From: Bacteroidota bacterium | GTDB lineage: Bacteria; Bacteroidota; Bacteroidia; Bacteroidales; GCA-2711565 | Reading direction: 5' to 3' | DNA length: 33,998 bases | NCBI GenBank assembly: GCA_018816945.1 | Contig: JAHIVC010000008.1 | Location: 1 to 33,998 of the forward strand | Shown here: piece by piece, positions 18,094 to 27,010 of the stretch | Layout of the letters: each line of letters opens with the position of its first letter | Position numbering within the stretch: position 1 is the stretch's first letter | The notes under the pieces: generated by a model | The model's database searches: none | What the model saw: only the letters and a program-made list of their open reading frames with translations | Told to the model about the DNA's origin: nothing | Position numbers and translations under genes: made by a program

Positions 18094-18678
18094 TTAATTT
18101 ACAGGTATATTTGATAATATTAATCGCATTGTTTCAAAGCTTACAGAATTGCAAATATCATTAATAACATTAGTGTAGTGTGGATCGTGGCTCATTATGC
18201 CATCTCTTATAAGGAAGGTGTTATAACCTCTGTCCACACCCCCAAAGTAAGTTGCAAGAACGCAGGCAGTGGCACTTAATCCACAGAGATAAATGGTATT
18301 GCAGTTAATCTCTTTCAGTATTTTATCCAGATCGGTTTTGGTGAATGCACTTGGATAATGCTTGTGAACCATTATATCCGAATCCTTTATTATTACCGAA
18401 CTTGGATACTTAAACCCTTCTGAGCTTTCTGCTGGACTCCAGTTCAAATCACTGTGATAAACCCGGATAATGGGCAGGTTATGTTGCCGAAAGGTCCAGA
18501 TCGATCCGTTGATTACCTGGAAAGCATACTTTTTCTCCTGCTCCGACATCTTGGGAATATACTCATTCTGAATATCAATAATTATCAGGGCAGGTTTCAT
18601 TTTATTGGCAGGGCCCGAATTCTGGGCATTAACAAAGTATGATAAACCTACTAGAACTAGTAAAATTATTTTCTTCAT
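18094..18678 (-). CDS. Exported isochorismatase-family cysteine hydrolase
   Basis: 194 aa with a Sec signal (residues 1-19, ending VNAQ). The catalytic triad of the family is present: Asp35 in IIDIQNEY, Lys106 in HKHYPSAF and Cys139 in GLSATACVLAT, with the family's preceding small-residue/cis-peptide region. These enzymes hydrolyse isochorismate, nicotinamide, carbamoyl or similar amide/ether bonds; most are cytoplasmic, so a signal peptide is unusual. The substrate is unknown. There are 38 nt from the upstream chimeric MBL gene and 6 nt to the PD40 lipoprotein gene. Confidence 0.87.
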   Translation of the reverse strand: MKKIILLVLVGLSYFVNAQNSGPANKMKPALIIIDIQNEYIPKMSEQEKKYAFQVINGSIWTFRQHNLPIIRVYHSDLNWSPAESSEGFKYPSSVIIKDSDIMVHKHYPSAFTKTDLDKILKEINCNTIYLCGLSATACVLATYFGGVDRGYNTFLIRDGIMSHDPHYTNVINDICNSVSFETMRLILSNIPVN

Positions 18679-18716
18679 ATTGCAATGTTTAAAGCTTTTT
18701 CTGAAGTGAAATTAAA

Positions 18717-20828
18717 TTATTCTTGTTTACAAATCCCAATGGCATAATCCAGCCAAATTCGTTCAATATAGTTATAGGTGGAAGCCCTCAGTGATTCAAG
18801 TGCTTGTAATCTGATTTCATTTGCAGGTAAATTCAAAGGTTCTTTAGATAATATAATCTCAGTTATATGCAGCACTTTAACATATTCTTTATCTTCCAAT
18901 AGTTGTTTTGCCCTATTTACAAGTGGTTCAATTCCTGCTAATTCAATTAAATCGGGAAAAATGCTTGCTACTGGTTTTGTGTACATCGTAGCTGGATTCT
19001 CATCAAACCAGCCAACATACTCCTGGTAAATACCACGTATAGTCCATTCAACCTTCCCGGAAAAAGGTGCAAATCCATATTCCTGTGGCACATTAATGGT
19101 TTGCATCAAGGTGTATACATCTTGACCCTCATTAATTCCCTTTACGGTCTCACTATAAACATATTTTAATCCATCTCGGAAATTTCCAACAGTACTTTTG
19201 ATTGCCTCATTAGTTTCAATTGATATACCGTGTCCCATCAGAAATAGTTCGGGTTGAAATGAAAGTGCTGTATCAAGAGCATGAAGATATCCTTTAATGG
19301 GCCGTATCATTGTTCCTCGGAATGTGGAGTTGTTTATAAAGTATTCGTAGTAGTTGTCACCGACCAATACAGCAGATAGTTCAGGTATCCAAATTGTTGT
19401 ATGATCGGGTGTTTCGCCCGGAGTATGGATCATATTGAAATGTATTCCACCAAGTTCGTAAGTATAACTGTCAGCAAAAAAGATGGTTGGTTCGTTTCTC
19501 GAATCGGGTTTGATTACAATTTCGGTTGGTATGGGTTTACGCGACCAGATAGCATTTCTTCTGGCAAAAAATGGTGCAAATTCCGTTTGATATTCGAAGT
19601 ACTTTGTGTACTCACGTTGGGCAATTACAGGAATATCTTTTCCATCCCTCCAAACTGCTATATCATCGGAATGATCCTGATGAGCGTGAGTAAGCAAAAT
19701 TGCTTTTAAGGGATTCTTTTCTAAAACCTTTTTGTAGAATTCGGGTGCTATAGATGCTCCGGCTGGATCGATAAGTACGCTACCCTCACTGGTTGCGATA
19801 AGATATGAGTTGCTAGAACCCTCAATTCTGTATAGATTTTCAGTTAGCTGTAAATAGTCAAGATATGTATCAAACAGCCAACTTTTTAGAGGTTCATTAA
19901 TGCTTATTTTATTCATCCATGTTGGAATTCGGCTCCAGGCATAATCGAAGATTACAACACTTAACTCGTTTAAGGATGATACCTTTTTGCTATCAGGCAA
20001 TTGATCGTGCTGATTAAACGGGTAACTGCTGGTAATTGGTATTGGTTTTATTTTATTGCTTTTAATCCGTGATGCAACGACCCCGCTTAGCACAGCCTGA
20101 TGTAGGAACAATCGCCGCTGAAATGTTGTACAGGTATTTTTCTGATAGTTTTCGTCTTTTAGAAGCGTTGACAGTTGGGCAGCCCAATCCTTACACAATC
20201 CCAATTTTGGATTAACCGAGTAAACCTCGCAGTTATAGTAGGGCTGGATTTTAACACCATCCACAGCCGTTTCGATAGTCTGGATAGTTTTGTAGTTCAG
20301 CTTATTTGCTTTGTAAATTGGAGTCCAGTAATCGTTTGGTTCAACATCTGGTGCTAGGCCAATATTATTAACCAATGAAACTGGCCGCACAGCCACATCA
20401 AATTCTCCATTCAAATCAAAGGATTCCAGTGAACTCAGAACTATTACTCCCGGATCAAGCCATATCAGCGACCGGACTTCTTTTCTCACTAATTGTTCAA
20501 CCTGTGAAGCAGCAAAAGCCTTAATAGCCAGGGGATAATCTAAAATCGATTTTTCAATATCAAGTTTTAGCAATTCAACATTGCTTCCTTTTAGAGAGTT
20601 ATCGTTAATCCTGTCAAAATCAGTTAGCAGCACGTAAATCTTACAGTTTTTATACTCGCCCGCATTATCGCGTATGCTCTTAATCATTGCCTTTACTGAC
20701 CGTTCCTGCTCACGATCTGAAACGTAGGTCATTATAGCTACTTTATCAGAGGTGTTATCTGCAAGGATTTTGCTGATGCTCAATAGGGTGAACAAAATTA
20801 CAGAGATAGCAGAAATTAAATTTTTCAT
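18717..20828 (-). CDS. Exported chimera: GT-A-like domain + alkylsulfatase-like MBL
   Basis: 703 aa with a Sec signal (about 1-23). Residues about 28-290 resemble a GT-A nucleotide-sugar transferase fold (IMTYVSDREQERSVKAM, KIYVLLTDFD, SLIWLDPGVIVLSSL), but the DxD metal motif is replaced by LDPG, so this part may be inactive. Residues about 320-560 are an MBL domain: LTHAHQDHSDD (His381, His383, Asp385, His386), HTPGETPDHTT (His476), VGDNYYEY (Asp491) and MGHG (His533). The TPDHTTIW and LVGDN pattern and the following helical part (WTIRGIYQEYVGWFDENP, VNRAKQLLEDKEYVKVL) match the alkyl sulfatase family with its dimerisation domain (SdsA/BDS1-like). No SCP2 domain follows. It could be a sulfatase or a related hydrolase; the role of the N-terminal domain is not known. 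Confidence 0.8.
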   Translation of the reverse strand: MKNLISAISVILFTLLSISKILADNTSDKVAIMTYVSDREQERSVKAMIKSIRDNAGEYKNCKIYVLLTDFDRINDNSLKGSNVELLKLDIEKSILDYPLAIKAFAASQVEQLVRKEVRSLIWLDPGVIVLSSLESFDLNGEFDVAVRPVSLVNNIGLAPDVEPNDYWTPIYKANKLNYKTIQTIETAVDGVKIQPYYNCEVYSVNPKLGLCKDWAAQLSTLLKDENYQKNTCTTFQRRLFLHQAVLSGVVASRIKSNKIKPIPITSSYPFNQHDQLPDSKKVSSLNELSVVIFDYAWSRIPTWMNKISINEPLKSWLFDTYLDYLQLTENLYRIEGSSNSYLIATSEGSVLIDPAGASIAPEFYKKVLEKNPLKAILLTHAHQDHSDDIAVWRDGKDIPVIAQREYTKYFEYQTEFAPFFARRNAIWSRKPIPTEIVIKPDSRNEPTIFFADSYTYELGGIHFNMIHTPGETPDHTTIWIPELSAVLVGDNYYEYFINNSTFRGTMIRPIKGYLHALDTALSFQPELFLMGHGISIETNEAIKSTVGNFRDGLKYVYSETVKGINEGQDVYTLMQTINVPQEYGFAPFSGKVEWTIRGIYQEYVGWFDENPATMYTKPVASIFPDLIELAGIEPLVNRAKQLLEDKEYVKVLHITEIILSKEPLNLPANEIRLQALESLRASTYNYIERIWLDYAIGICKQE

Positions 20829-20844
20829 TTTTGTTTTTTTTAAA

Positions 20845-21861
20845 TTACCTGGAACGAGTATTATTTTTTGTAACTATTTCTATTAAAGCCTTTTGATATT
20901 GATAAGGTTCCTCGATATTTGGCCAATGACCGGAGTTATCAAACCATATAATCTCTTTATAGGGAGCATCTATTTTGGCAAAATATTCTTCAACCAATTC
21001 AAATGGACACCCATGGTCGTACTTTCCCAAAAAGAAGTATATCGGAATTTGATACCTTAGAAATGTATTTGAAAAATCTACCTTCATTACATCGGGCCAA
21101 AGTAAATTTTGAATCTTCATGAAGGATTCCATAAAAGATTTTTTATCCTCACTGGAATAGTCTGGTGATGCCATCATAATTTTTATTATGTCTCCATAGG
21201 TAATACTCTTAAATGCTCCTCCGAATTTTGATAGGATAGCCCTTTGAGTTTTTATTTGGTCATAGTTATTGTATGGAGGTGGTCCAAGACTTTTTAGCTG
21301 TTCTAAAGCGGTTGTATCATTAGCATCTATAGCCCTGTTTAATGCATAATTGTAGGATGCGACCTCCCCTTCTGCCATGCTGATTACCTGCCCCATACCT
21401 ATATAGGCATAGAAATCTTCATGATACTTCTGAATGAGGTTAATTCCCAGGATGCTTCCCCAGGAATGTCCAATCAGATAAATTTTTTGCTTACCAAATC
21501 TGACTTTCAGATATTCAATTAGTTCTTTGGCATCAATAAGAATTTGATCCATATTTATGGATTCCAGCGGTAATTCAGGGCAGGCAGATTTTCCACACCC
21601 CCTCTGGTCCCAGTTAACCACAATAAAATGTTTTTCAATTTCTTTTGAATCATAATAGGCAAATGGTGATTCAGGGAATCCGGGGCCACCGTGAAGAAAA
21701 AGAAGAATCGGATTTGAACTATCTGTTCCTCTGGCCATTATCCATTGGCTTGTACCACCTAATTCAATATACTCAGATACCTTTACTATCTTCTCATTAC
21801 TCGGGCCAATACTGAAAACAGTAATGAGCAAAAAATATAAAATCACAATTAGTTTCTTCAT
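20845..21861 (-). CDS. Exported alpha/beta hydrolase, proline-iminopeptidase-like
   Basis: 338 aa with an N-terminal signal (about 1-18). The alpha/beta-hydrolase fold is clear: oxyanion loop HGGPGFPESPF at about 57-67, NWDQRGCGKS at 83-92, nucleophile elbow GHSWGS (Ser133), acid GKYDHGC (Asp282) and base NSGHWPN (His312). HGGPG and DQRGxGxS are typical of the proline iminopeptidase / S33 group, which cleaves N-terminal proline or small amides and esters. Substrate is not certain. A cap domain lies between about 155 and 265. Gaps of 16 and 19 nt join it to the chimera downstream and a PD40 gene upstream. Confidence 0.87.
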   Translation of the reverse strand: MKKLIVILYFLLITVFSIGPSNEKIVKVSEYIELGGTSQWIMARGTDSSNPILLFLHGGPGFPESPFAYYDSKEIEKHFIVVNWDQRGCGKSACPELPLESINMDQILIDAKELIEYLKVRFGKQKIYLIGHSWGSILGINLIQKYHEDFYAYIGMGQVISMAEGEVASYNYALNRAIDANDTTALEQLKSLGPPPYNNYDQIKTQRAILSKFGGAFKSITYGDIIKIMMASPDYSSEDKKSFMESFMKIQNLLWPDVMKVDFSNTFLRYQIPIYFFLGKYDHGCPFELVEEYFAKIDAPYKEIIWFDNSGHWPNIEEPYQYQKALIEIVTKNNTRSR

Positions 21862-21880
21862 TTCTCTTATTTAATGATTA

Positions 21881-22870
21881 TCATTTTGGTTTCAATTTTT
21901 CGATAATTTTTGCATCCACCCAATAAATCGTCCCATAACCATTTTGGGGGCTCTTCAACATTTCAATCAATTCACTATAATTCTTGCCCTTGTACATTTC
22001 ATTAGGATGATTTCTATTTGAAGTAAAGAAAAGATACTTGCCATCAATAGAAACACGCGGACCAATTTCTAAAAATTCAGAGTTTATCCTTTCACCCAGG
22101 TTTATTGGAGCGCCCCAGGTACCATCATCATTGTTAAAAGACACATAAATATCATTTCCCCCAAAACCTTCTGGTAAATTTGCCTGAAATAACAGATAGC
22201 TTTCATCGGGGGCAATAAAAGAAGATCCTATACTTACATCGGTTTGTAAATCAATTCTAATTTTTTCTCTTGGGTAATAGATACCATTTATTAATTTTGA
22301 ACAATAGATAAATGATTTGTTATTTTCATTGGTAACATCAAAATAAAGATTTCCATTTGAAGCAACTGATGGAGCAAATTCACCAAAAGTACTATTAATT
22401 GTTTCAGGCATTTTAATTGGATCTGTCCATCCATTTTCAACTCTTTCAATATACCAAATATCTAATCCTGAACCATCCTTTACAATTTCCGGATTATCTT
22501 TATTCGAAGCAAAATAAACCCTTTTTCCATCGGGTGAGAATGAAGGACTCCCATTATTACAATCCCATGCAAAAGGTACTAATTCCGGTTCAAACCATTT
22601 GCCATTATTGCTCCTGATATGTACCAATATTCGATGAGTATATCTATTGGCACATGTAACATAAAAAACGTCGTCACCCTCAGGAGAAAAAGTTATTCTT
22701 AACTCATGAAATCCGAATGAGATAATGCCCGGTGCAAAAATCTCAGGGGTCAATCCGGGTGGTTTTTGGCCAAGATAAGGTCCTATCAATTTGGGAATAT
22801 CGGACTGCTGTGCGCTTACTGTAATTGAAACAAATACAATTAAACAAAAAGTAAAAAGTAGTTTTTTCAT
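21881..22870 (-). CDS. Secreted PD40 beta-propeller protein (array copy 2)
   Basis: 329 aa with a Sec signal ending SAQ (about 21). The N-terminal signature GPYLGQKPPGLTPEIFAPG starts at residue 30. Blades include SPEGDDVFYV, PSFSPDGKRVYFAS, PSVASNGNLYF, IAPDESYLLFQA, GGNDIYVSF and VSIDGKYLFFTSNR. It ends GTIYWVDAKIIEKL. There is no lipobox and no type IX C-terminal sorting domain, so it is periplasmic or freely secreted. The gene lies 19 nt upstream of the alpha/beta-hydrolase gene and 21 nt downstream of another copy. Confidence 0.87.
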   Translation of the reverse strand: MKKLLFTFCLIVFVSITVSAQQSDIPKLIGPYLGQKPPGLTPEIFAPGIISFGFHELRITFSPEGDDVFYVTCANRYTHRILVHIRSNNGKWFEPELVPFAWDCNNGSPSFSPDGKRVYFASNKDNPEIVKDGSGLDIWYIERVENGWTDPIKMPETINSTFGEFAPSVASNGNLYFDVTNENNKSFIYCSKLINGIYYPREKIRIDLQTDVSIGSSFIAPDESYLLFQANLPEGFGGNDIYVSFNNDDGTWGAPINLGERINSEFLEIGPRVSIDGKYLFFTSNRNHPNEMYKGKNYSELIEMLKSPQNGYGTIYWVDAKIIEKLKPK

Positions 22871-22891
22871 TTTATTCTCATTTTTAGATAT

Positions 22892-23851
22892 TTACTTTTC
22901 AATATTAAATGCTTGTTTACGAAGGTCTTCGATGATGTTAGCATCTACCCAGTAAATATCGCCATTCCCTGTTCGCGTACTTGTAAAAAAGAAATAATTT
23001 CCATCAGGTGATAGCATCGGGCAATAATCTGATTCTGCTGAGTTTATTGGACTTCCCATATTCTTTAAATCCGACCAGGTTCCATCGGTTTGCTTAAAAG
23101 AGATATAAAGGTCTCCATCACCAAAACTGTCGGATCTTCCAACAATATTTACAATCATGTATGATTCATCTGGGGCAATCAGCACATCGCCCTCACCATA
23201 TTCCGAATTAATTTCCTTTCCTAAATGTTTTGGTTCGGTATATTTCCCATCAATGAATTCCGAATAGTATATATCCCTGTCGCCAAACGAATCATCACGG
23301 ATTCCCTGGAAATACATAGTTCCTTTATCAGAAACAGTAACATAAAGCGAACGCTTCATATTATTAACCGGAGTGTCGAAGTATTTGGGTTTGCTCCATC
23401 TACCTTTTATTCGATCAACATACCATATTTTAAAATCGCTTCTTGCACCATTTACAGGCCGTATTGAACCGAAATACATTCTATTGCCATCTTTTGTTAT
23501 AAACATATCAACATCGGAATACTCCCCGGAGAATGAAACTTTTTGTGGTTCTGTCCAACCTTCTGCAGTTTGTTTTGAATAGTACATTCTATACCCTTTC
23601 CCCGGGGTTGAAATGGAAAAGTAAAATTCTTTACCATCAGGAGTAAAAGCGGAATTAAGTTCTCTTGCCCCGGTAGAGATAAATCCCGGAGTAAAAATCT
23701 CAGGGATCATTCCGGGTGGTTTCTGGCCAAACCAGGGCCCTTTAAGAACTGTTTTGCTCTCCTGACCCAACAAACTTATTGAAAGCACGACTATTAAAAT
23801 AAGAGATAGTAATGCTGCTTTTTCATTAAATACTTTTTCAAAACCTTTCAT
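22892..23851 (-). CDS. Secreted PD40 beta-propeller protein (array copy 3)
   Basis: 319 aa. The signal peptide has a longer n-region (MKGFEKVFNEK) than its neighbours and ends near residue 30. The signature FGQKPPGMIPEIFTPGFIS starts at 41. Blades include FTPDGKEFYFS, ITKDGNRMYFGS, IAPDESYMIVN, DGDLYISFK and LSPDGNYFFFTSTR; the end is GDIYWVDANIIEDLRK. It is the close paralogue of the copy at 33267 onward: the DNA aligns without gaps from 22944 to 23641, and 156 of 158 bases agree at 23484-23641. An NTF2-fold gene lies 18 nt upstream. Confidence 0.88.
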   Translation of the reverse strand: MKGFEKVFNEKAALLSLILIVVLSISLLGQESKTVLKGPWFGQKPPGMIPEIFTPGFISTGARELNSAFTPDGKEFYFSISTPGKGYRMYYSKQTAEGWTEPQKVSFSGEYSDVDMFITKDGNRMYFGSIRPVNGARSDFKIWYVDRIKGRWSKPKYFDTPVNNMKRSLYVTVSDKGTMYFQGIRDDSFGDRDIYYSEFIDGKYTEPKHLGKEINSEYGEGDVLIAPDESYMIVNIVGRSDSFGDGDLYISFKQTDGTWSDLKNMGSPINSAESDYCPMLSPDGNYFFFTSTRTGNGDIYWVDANIIEDLRKQAFNIEK

Positions 23852-23869
23852 GCCGTTGATGTGTTGTTT

Positions 23870-24535
23870 CTAATAGGTAATTATTTCATTGCCAATTAGT
23901 CTGATCGGAGGATAACCGGCCATAGGGTAAGAGTAGTGTGTCTGAACCATTTTCCATTTGTTTTCCTTCTTTACAAGGACCATTGATATCCGGACCGGCC
24001 ACACGAATGTTTCACCCAATTCGGTTTGTTTTAAAACCATACCGGCATCCCAGATGGCAGTGAAAAGTTTCTGTTCTACGGATTTTGTTGTATCATTGCT
24101 AAGGCTTGCCAATCGTTGGACACACCTTTCCATATTTGCTTTATTGCTTCTTCCGTAACCATTCTCAATACTTTTAGTTACCGTAGCAAACATGGCAACA
24201 ATGGCAACATCATCTGAAACAATCTGAATATCTGCATTTTCAATATCAGCATTTAACACACCCCAACGATTCCAGTCGTTGGCAAATAATATTTCGGCCC
24301 ATTTTAATCCCTTTTGCCATTCACCTGTATTAGGATATACTCCATTTGTTCCGATAATCTGCACATCATCACTCATCAACTGGTAAACCCACTCTTTAAC
24401 CTTTGCTGTATCCCTTAGATTATATCCATCCTGAAATTCCTTAAGAAAATCAAAAATTTCAGACTTTTCAGGTTGTGACAATACCATAGAAGGTAATGTT
24501 AAAAGAAGAAGTAGACACGTAATTAAATTTTTCAT
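23870..24535 (-). CDS. Exported SnoaL/NTF2-fold protein
   Basis: 221 aa with a Sec signal (about 1-20, ending VLSQ). The rest looks like a SnoaL/DUF4440-type NTF2 cone: a leading helix (FDFLKEFQDGYNLRDT), SDDVQIIGTNG, SDDVAIVAMFATVT and the terminal strands RISMVLVKKENKWKMVQTHYS. Such domains bind small hydrophobic molecules or act as isomerases or cyclases; no catalytic set can be assigned. It is tightly linked: 6 nt from the PD40 gene upstream and 18 nt to the PD40 gene downstream. The family call rests on fold-level similarity, so the name is moderate in certainty; the gene itself is clear. Confidence 0.78.
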   Translation of the reverse strand: MKNLITCLLLLLTLPSMVLSQPEKSEIFDFLKEFQDGYNLRDTAKVKEWVYQLMSDDVQIIGTNGVYPNTGEWQKGLKWAEILFANDWNRWGVLNADIENADIQIVSDDVAIVAMFATVTKSIENGYGRSNKANMERCVQRLASLSNDTTKSVEQKLFTAIWDAGMVLKQTELGETFVWPVRISMVLVKKENKWKMVQTHYSYPMAGYPPIRLIGNEIITY

Positions 24536-24541
24536 CCTTTA

Positions 24542-25471
24542 TTATTTTAGATGTTCTGGTTTTGAATCTTCAATAATTTTTACATCCACCCAGTAAATAT
24601 CCCTGTTCCCGGTTCGGGTGCTGGTAAAGAAAAAGTATTTTCCATCAGGCGTAACATAGGGCCGGTTATCGGATTTTTCTGAATTAATTTCATTACCCAG
24701 ATGTTTTGGTTTTCCCCAGGTACCATCTTTTTGCCTGTAGGTTATGTAAAGATCATCTTCACCCAAACCTCCTGGCATCATTGAGCAAAAAATCATATAA
24801 CTCTCATCGGGCGCGATATAGGGATCCCATTCATGATGTTCAGTATTCAGATTATCTCCCAAATTGACTGGTTCTTCATATTGTCCGTTGACGAATTTGG
24901 ACAGATAGAGATCAGATTGCCCAAAACCGCCGGGTTTTCTGCTAAAAAAGTAGAGGTTCTTATTGGCTGCCAGCGAAGGATAGCTGTCGTGGTATTTTGT
25001 ATTTATCGGCTTGCCAATTTGTTTAGGTTCAGTCCAACCAGTTTCAGTTTTTTCCATTATCCAGATATTGCCACCTTCGCCCTCTGAACCAATTTCTTCG
25101 ATAAGGATATTTGACGCAAAAATTAATGTCTTACCATCCGGGGCAATGGTGAAATCACCAATCTGGTATTTTTCAGCATAAGGTATCAGTTCCGGTTTCG
25201 TCCAGATACCATTAACCTGATGGGTAATGTAGAGATATGAATTCCGATTTATCCATCGCTGGAAGATAAAAAACTCCATATTATTTCCCCATCCGGAGCA
25301 TCCTTCGCTTATGTCGGTACAAATAATGCCCGGAGCAAAAACTTCAGGGGTTGTTCCTGGAGGTTTCTGTCCGAGATATTCCCCTTTAAGCATTGGGAAT
25401 GTGTTTTTTTGGGCACAAAGCACAATTGGTAATGAAACAATTATGCAAAGCAATACAATTTGCCTTTTCAT
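24542..25471 (-). CDS. Secreted PD40 beta-propeller protein (array copy 4)
   Basis: 309 aa with a Sec signal ending LCAQ (21). The signature YLGQKPPGTTPEVFAPGII starts at 32. The first blade is altered: the usual FSPDGKEV is GWGNNMEFFIFQ, preceded by DISEGCSG. Later blades are regular (IAPDGKTLIFAS, PSLAANKNLYFFS, GGFGQSDLYLS, IAPDESYMIFCS, VTPDGKYFFFTSTR). The end is RDIYWVDVKIIED. It is flanked by two NTF2-fold genes at 2 and 6 nt, the tightest spacing in the array, so these three are likely expressed in step. Confidence 0.87.
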   Translation of the reverse strand: MKRQIVLLCIIVSLPIVLCAQKNTFPMLKGEYLGQKPPGTTPEVFAPGIICTDISEGCSGWGNNMEFFIFQRWINRNSYLYITHQVNGIWTKPELIPYAEKYQIGDFTIAPDGKTLIFASNILIEEIGSEGEGGNIWIMEKTETGWTEPKQIGKPINTKYHDSYPSLAANKNLYFFSRKPGGFGQSDLYLSKFVNGQYEEPVNLGDNLNTEHHEWDPYIAPDESYMIFCSMMPGGLGEDDLYITYRQKDGTWGKPKHLGNEINSEKSDNRPYVTPDGKYFFFTSTRTGNRDIYWVDVKIIEDSKPEHLK

Positions 25472-25473
25472 TT

Positions 25474-25908
25474 TTAGTGCCTATGAGAAGTTTTACTTAC
25501 AATGCGCCAACCTTCCTTGAATTTTAACAAACTGAAATAGTCGGTAAACACCAGTTTTTTATCCCGGTAAAGCTCAATTTTGGCTACGGCAGCATTTCCT
25601 GTAATATCCACCATTAAAAATTTTGCTTCGGATTTTACATTTGGGACTGTTCCGTTCTCCTTTGCTTTGCGGACCCCTTCACGCCAGGTTGCAATTGGTG
25701 TTTTGGAAATTTTCGAGCTGTCTGTACCAATGGCAATATACTCGAAATCAGGATGAAATCCTTTATCGATATCATCAAGAGAAGTGAAGTTTTTCAGGCC
25801 ATCAACATAGGCACTCTGGATTACCTTCTTTACCAAATCTTCTTCGGTTTGGGCATTGAGAATCACAACCTGTAATGACAGGATTAAAAGTAAAAATAAA
25901 GTTTTCAT
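25474..25908 (-). CDS. Exported NTF2-fold protein, putative lumazine-binding family
   Basis: 144 aa with a Sec signal (about 1-19, ending LNAQ). The mature part matches the putative lumazine-binding (PF12893-like) NTF2 family: helix EEDLVKKVIQSAYVDGL, FHPDFEYIAIG, ATWREGVRKA, VDITGNAAVAKIELY and FTDYFSLLKFKEGWRIVSK. Members are small one-domain cones, often exported and of unknown role. It lies 2 nt upstream of PD40 copy 4 and 74 nt downstream of the dipeptidase gene; that 74-nt gap, the longest in the array, is very AT-rich and has no clear promoter. Confidence 0.82.
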   Translation of the reverse strand: MKTLFLLLILSLQVVILNAQTEEDLVKKVIQSAYVDGLKNFTSLDDIDKGFHPDFEYIAIGTDSSKISKTPIATWREGVRKAKENGTVPNVKSEAKFLMVDITGNAAVAKIELYRDKKLVFTDYFSLLKFKEGWRIVSKTSHRH

Positions 25909-25982
25909 AATTTTAGTTTTAATTGTTAATACAAATGATATAATTATTAGAATATTAAGATATTATAACAAAAAGCAATCTT

Positions 25983-26996
25983 TCAGTTTTTAGAGAAGAA
26001 ATCGACAATATTTTTTCCCATTATTCCATTAATTGTTTCCCTGGAATATCCAATTTCTTCCAGTTTTTGAGCTATTCTGATGAATGATTCAATAGTTGAT
26101 AATTCTTTTGGAGCATTGGCCCCTGAACCTCCAAAATCGGAGCCCAGGCCAATGCATTTTTCTCCATATTTGGTTTTTAAATAATCAATATGCTTAATCA
26201 ATGCATCAATGCCATTCTGAGAACTGTTTCCTGACAGGTACTCCTTATCAAATGTAAGCAGTACCATTCCTCCCTTTTTAGTTAATTCAGAAATAACTCT
26301 ATCCGATAAATTCCTGTTGGAAGTAACAATTGCTTTGCAGTTTGAATGCGATGCAAAAACAGGCTTTGCAGATGTTTTGATAACTTCAATTTGCAGAAAT
26401 TCTGACAAGTGGCTTATATCAATAGCAATATCAAGTTCGTTTAGTCGTTTTACAAGGTTGATACCCATCTTATTCAGGTTTTTTTCATCATCAGAGATAA
26501 TATCTTTTCGGTTATTTACAAGGGTAGTTGATCTTATACCCAACTGTTTTAGATCATCCAGCATTGCTGTTGAACCATTAAACAATCCATCGAAGTACTC
26601 AACTGAAGGAAGTATCTGTACAGTAGTGAATATTTTGTCGTTGGGATTATTAGAGAAACTATTCACAAAACTGATTTCAATACCTTTAGCTTTTGCATAG
26701 CTATGGACAAACTCTATATCTCTTTTAATCTGGTTGATAAGCTTATCAGAGTTTGTTTTATTTAGCGGGAATGCAAGAATAACCCCATTAACACCTGTTT
26801 TTGATAATTCCGATAATTCTGATTGAACAGGATCTGATCCATTTCTTGGAACCAGATCGTGAGTATGGCCATCGATGATAAAATATGGAAGGACTATATT
26901 GGCTTGATCCAATTTCAGGGTATCTGTTTTCTCGGTTTGAATCCCTAAAGTCAGCAATACTAGGCAAGTAATTATAAAACAAAGAATGATCCTCAT
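25983..26996 (-). CDS. Exported M19 (renal/membrane dipeptidase-like) metallopeptidase
   Basis: 337 aa with an N-terminal signal (about 1-19). The M19 TIM barrel is recognised from IDGHTHDLVP, SVEYFDG, DISHLSE, FASHSNCKAI, SNRNLSD and GLGSDFGGSG. Metal and catalytic positions by spacing to human DPEP1: His44, Glu133, His196, His217 and Asp287 are kept. The second residue of the usual HxD pair is His46 instead of Asp, and the conserved TLTH histidine is replaced (TLVNN). The family hydrolyses dipeptides, often with a D-residue, and some members open beta-lactams. The two changes suggest altered metal use or substrate. It lies 14 nt after PD40 copy 5. Confidence 0.83.
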   Translation of the reverse strand: MRIILCFIITCLVLLTLGIQTEKTDTLKLDQANIVLPYFIIDGHTHDLVPRNGSDPVQSELSELSKTGVNGVILAFPLNKTNSDKLINQIKRDIEFVHSYAKAKGIEISFVNSFSNNPNDKIFTTVQILPSVEYFDGLFNGSTAMLDDLKQLGIRSTTLVNNRKDIISDDEKNLNKMGINLVKRLNELDIAIDISHLSEFLQIEVIKTSAKPVFASHSNCKAIVTSNRNLSDRVISELTKKGGMVLLTFDKEYLSGNSSQNGIDALIKHIDYLKTKYGEKCIGLGSDFGGSGANAPKELSTIESFIRIAQKLEEIGYSRETINGIMGKNIVDFFSKN

Positions 26997-27010
26997 GGTA
27001 TGAGCAAAGA

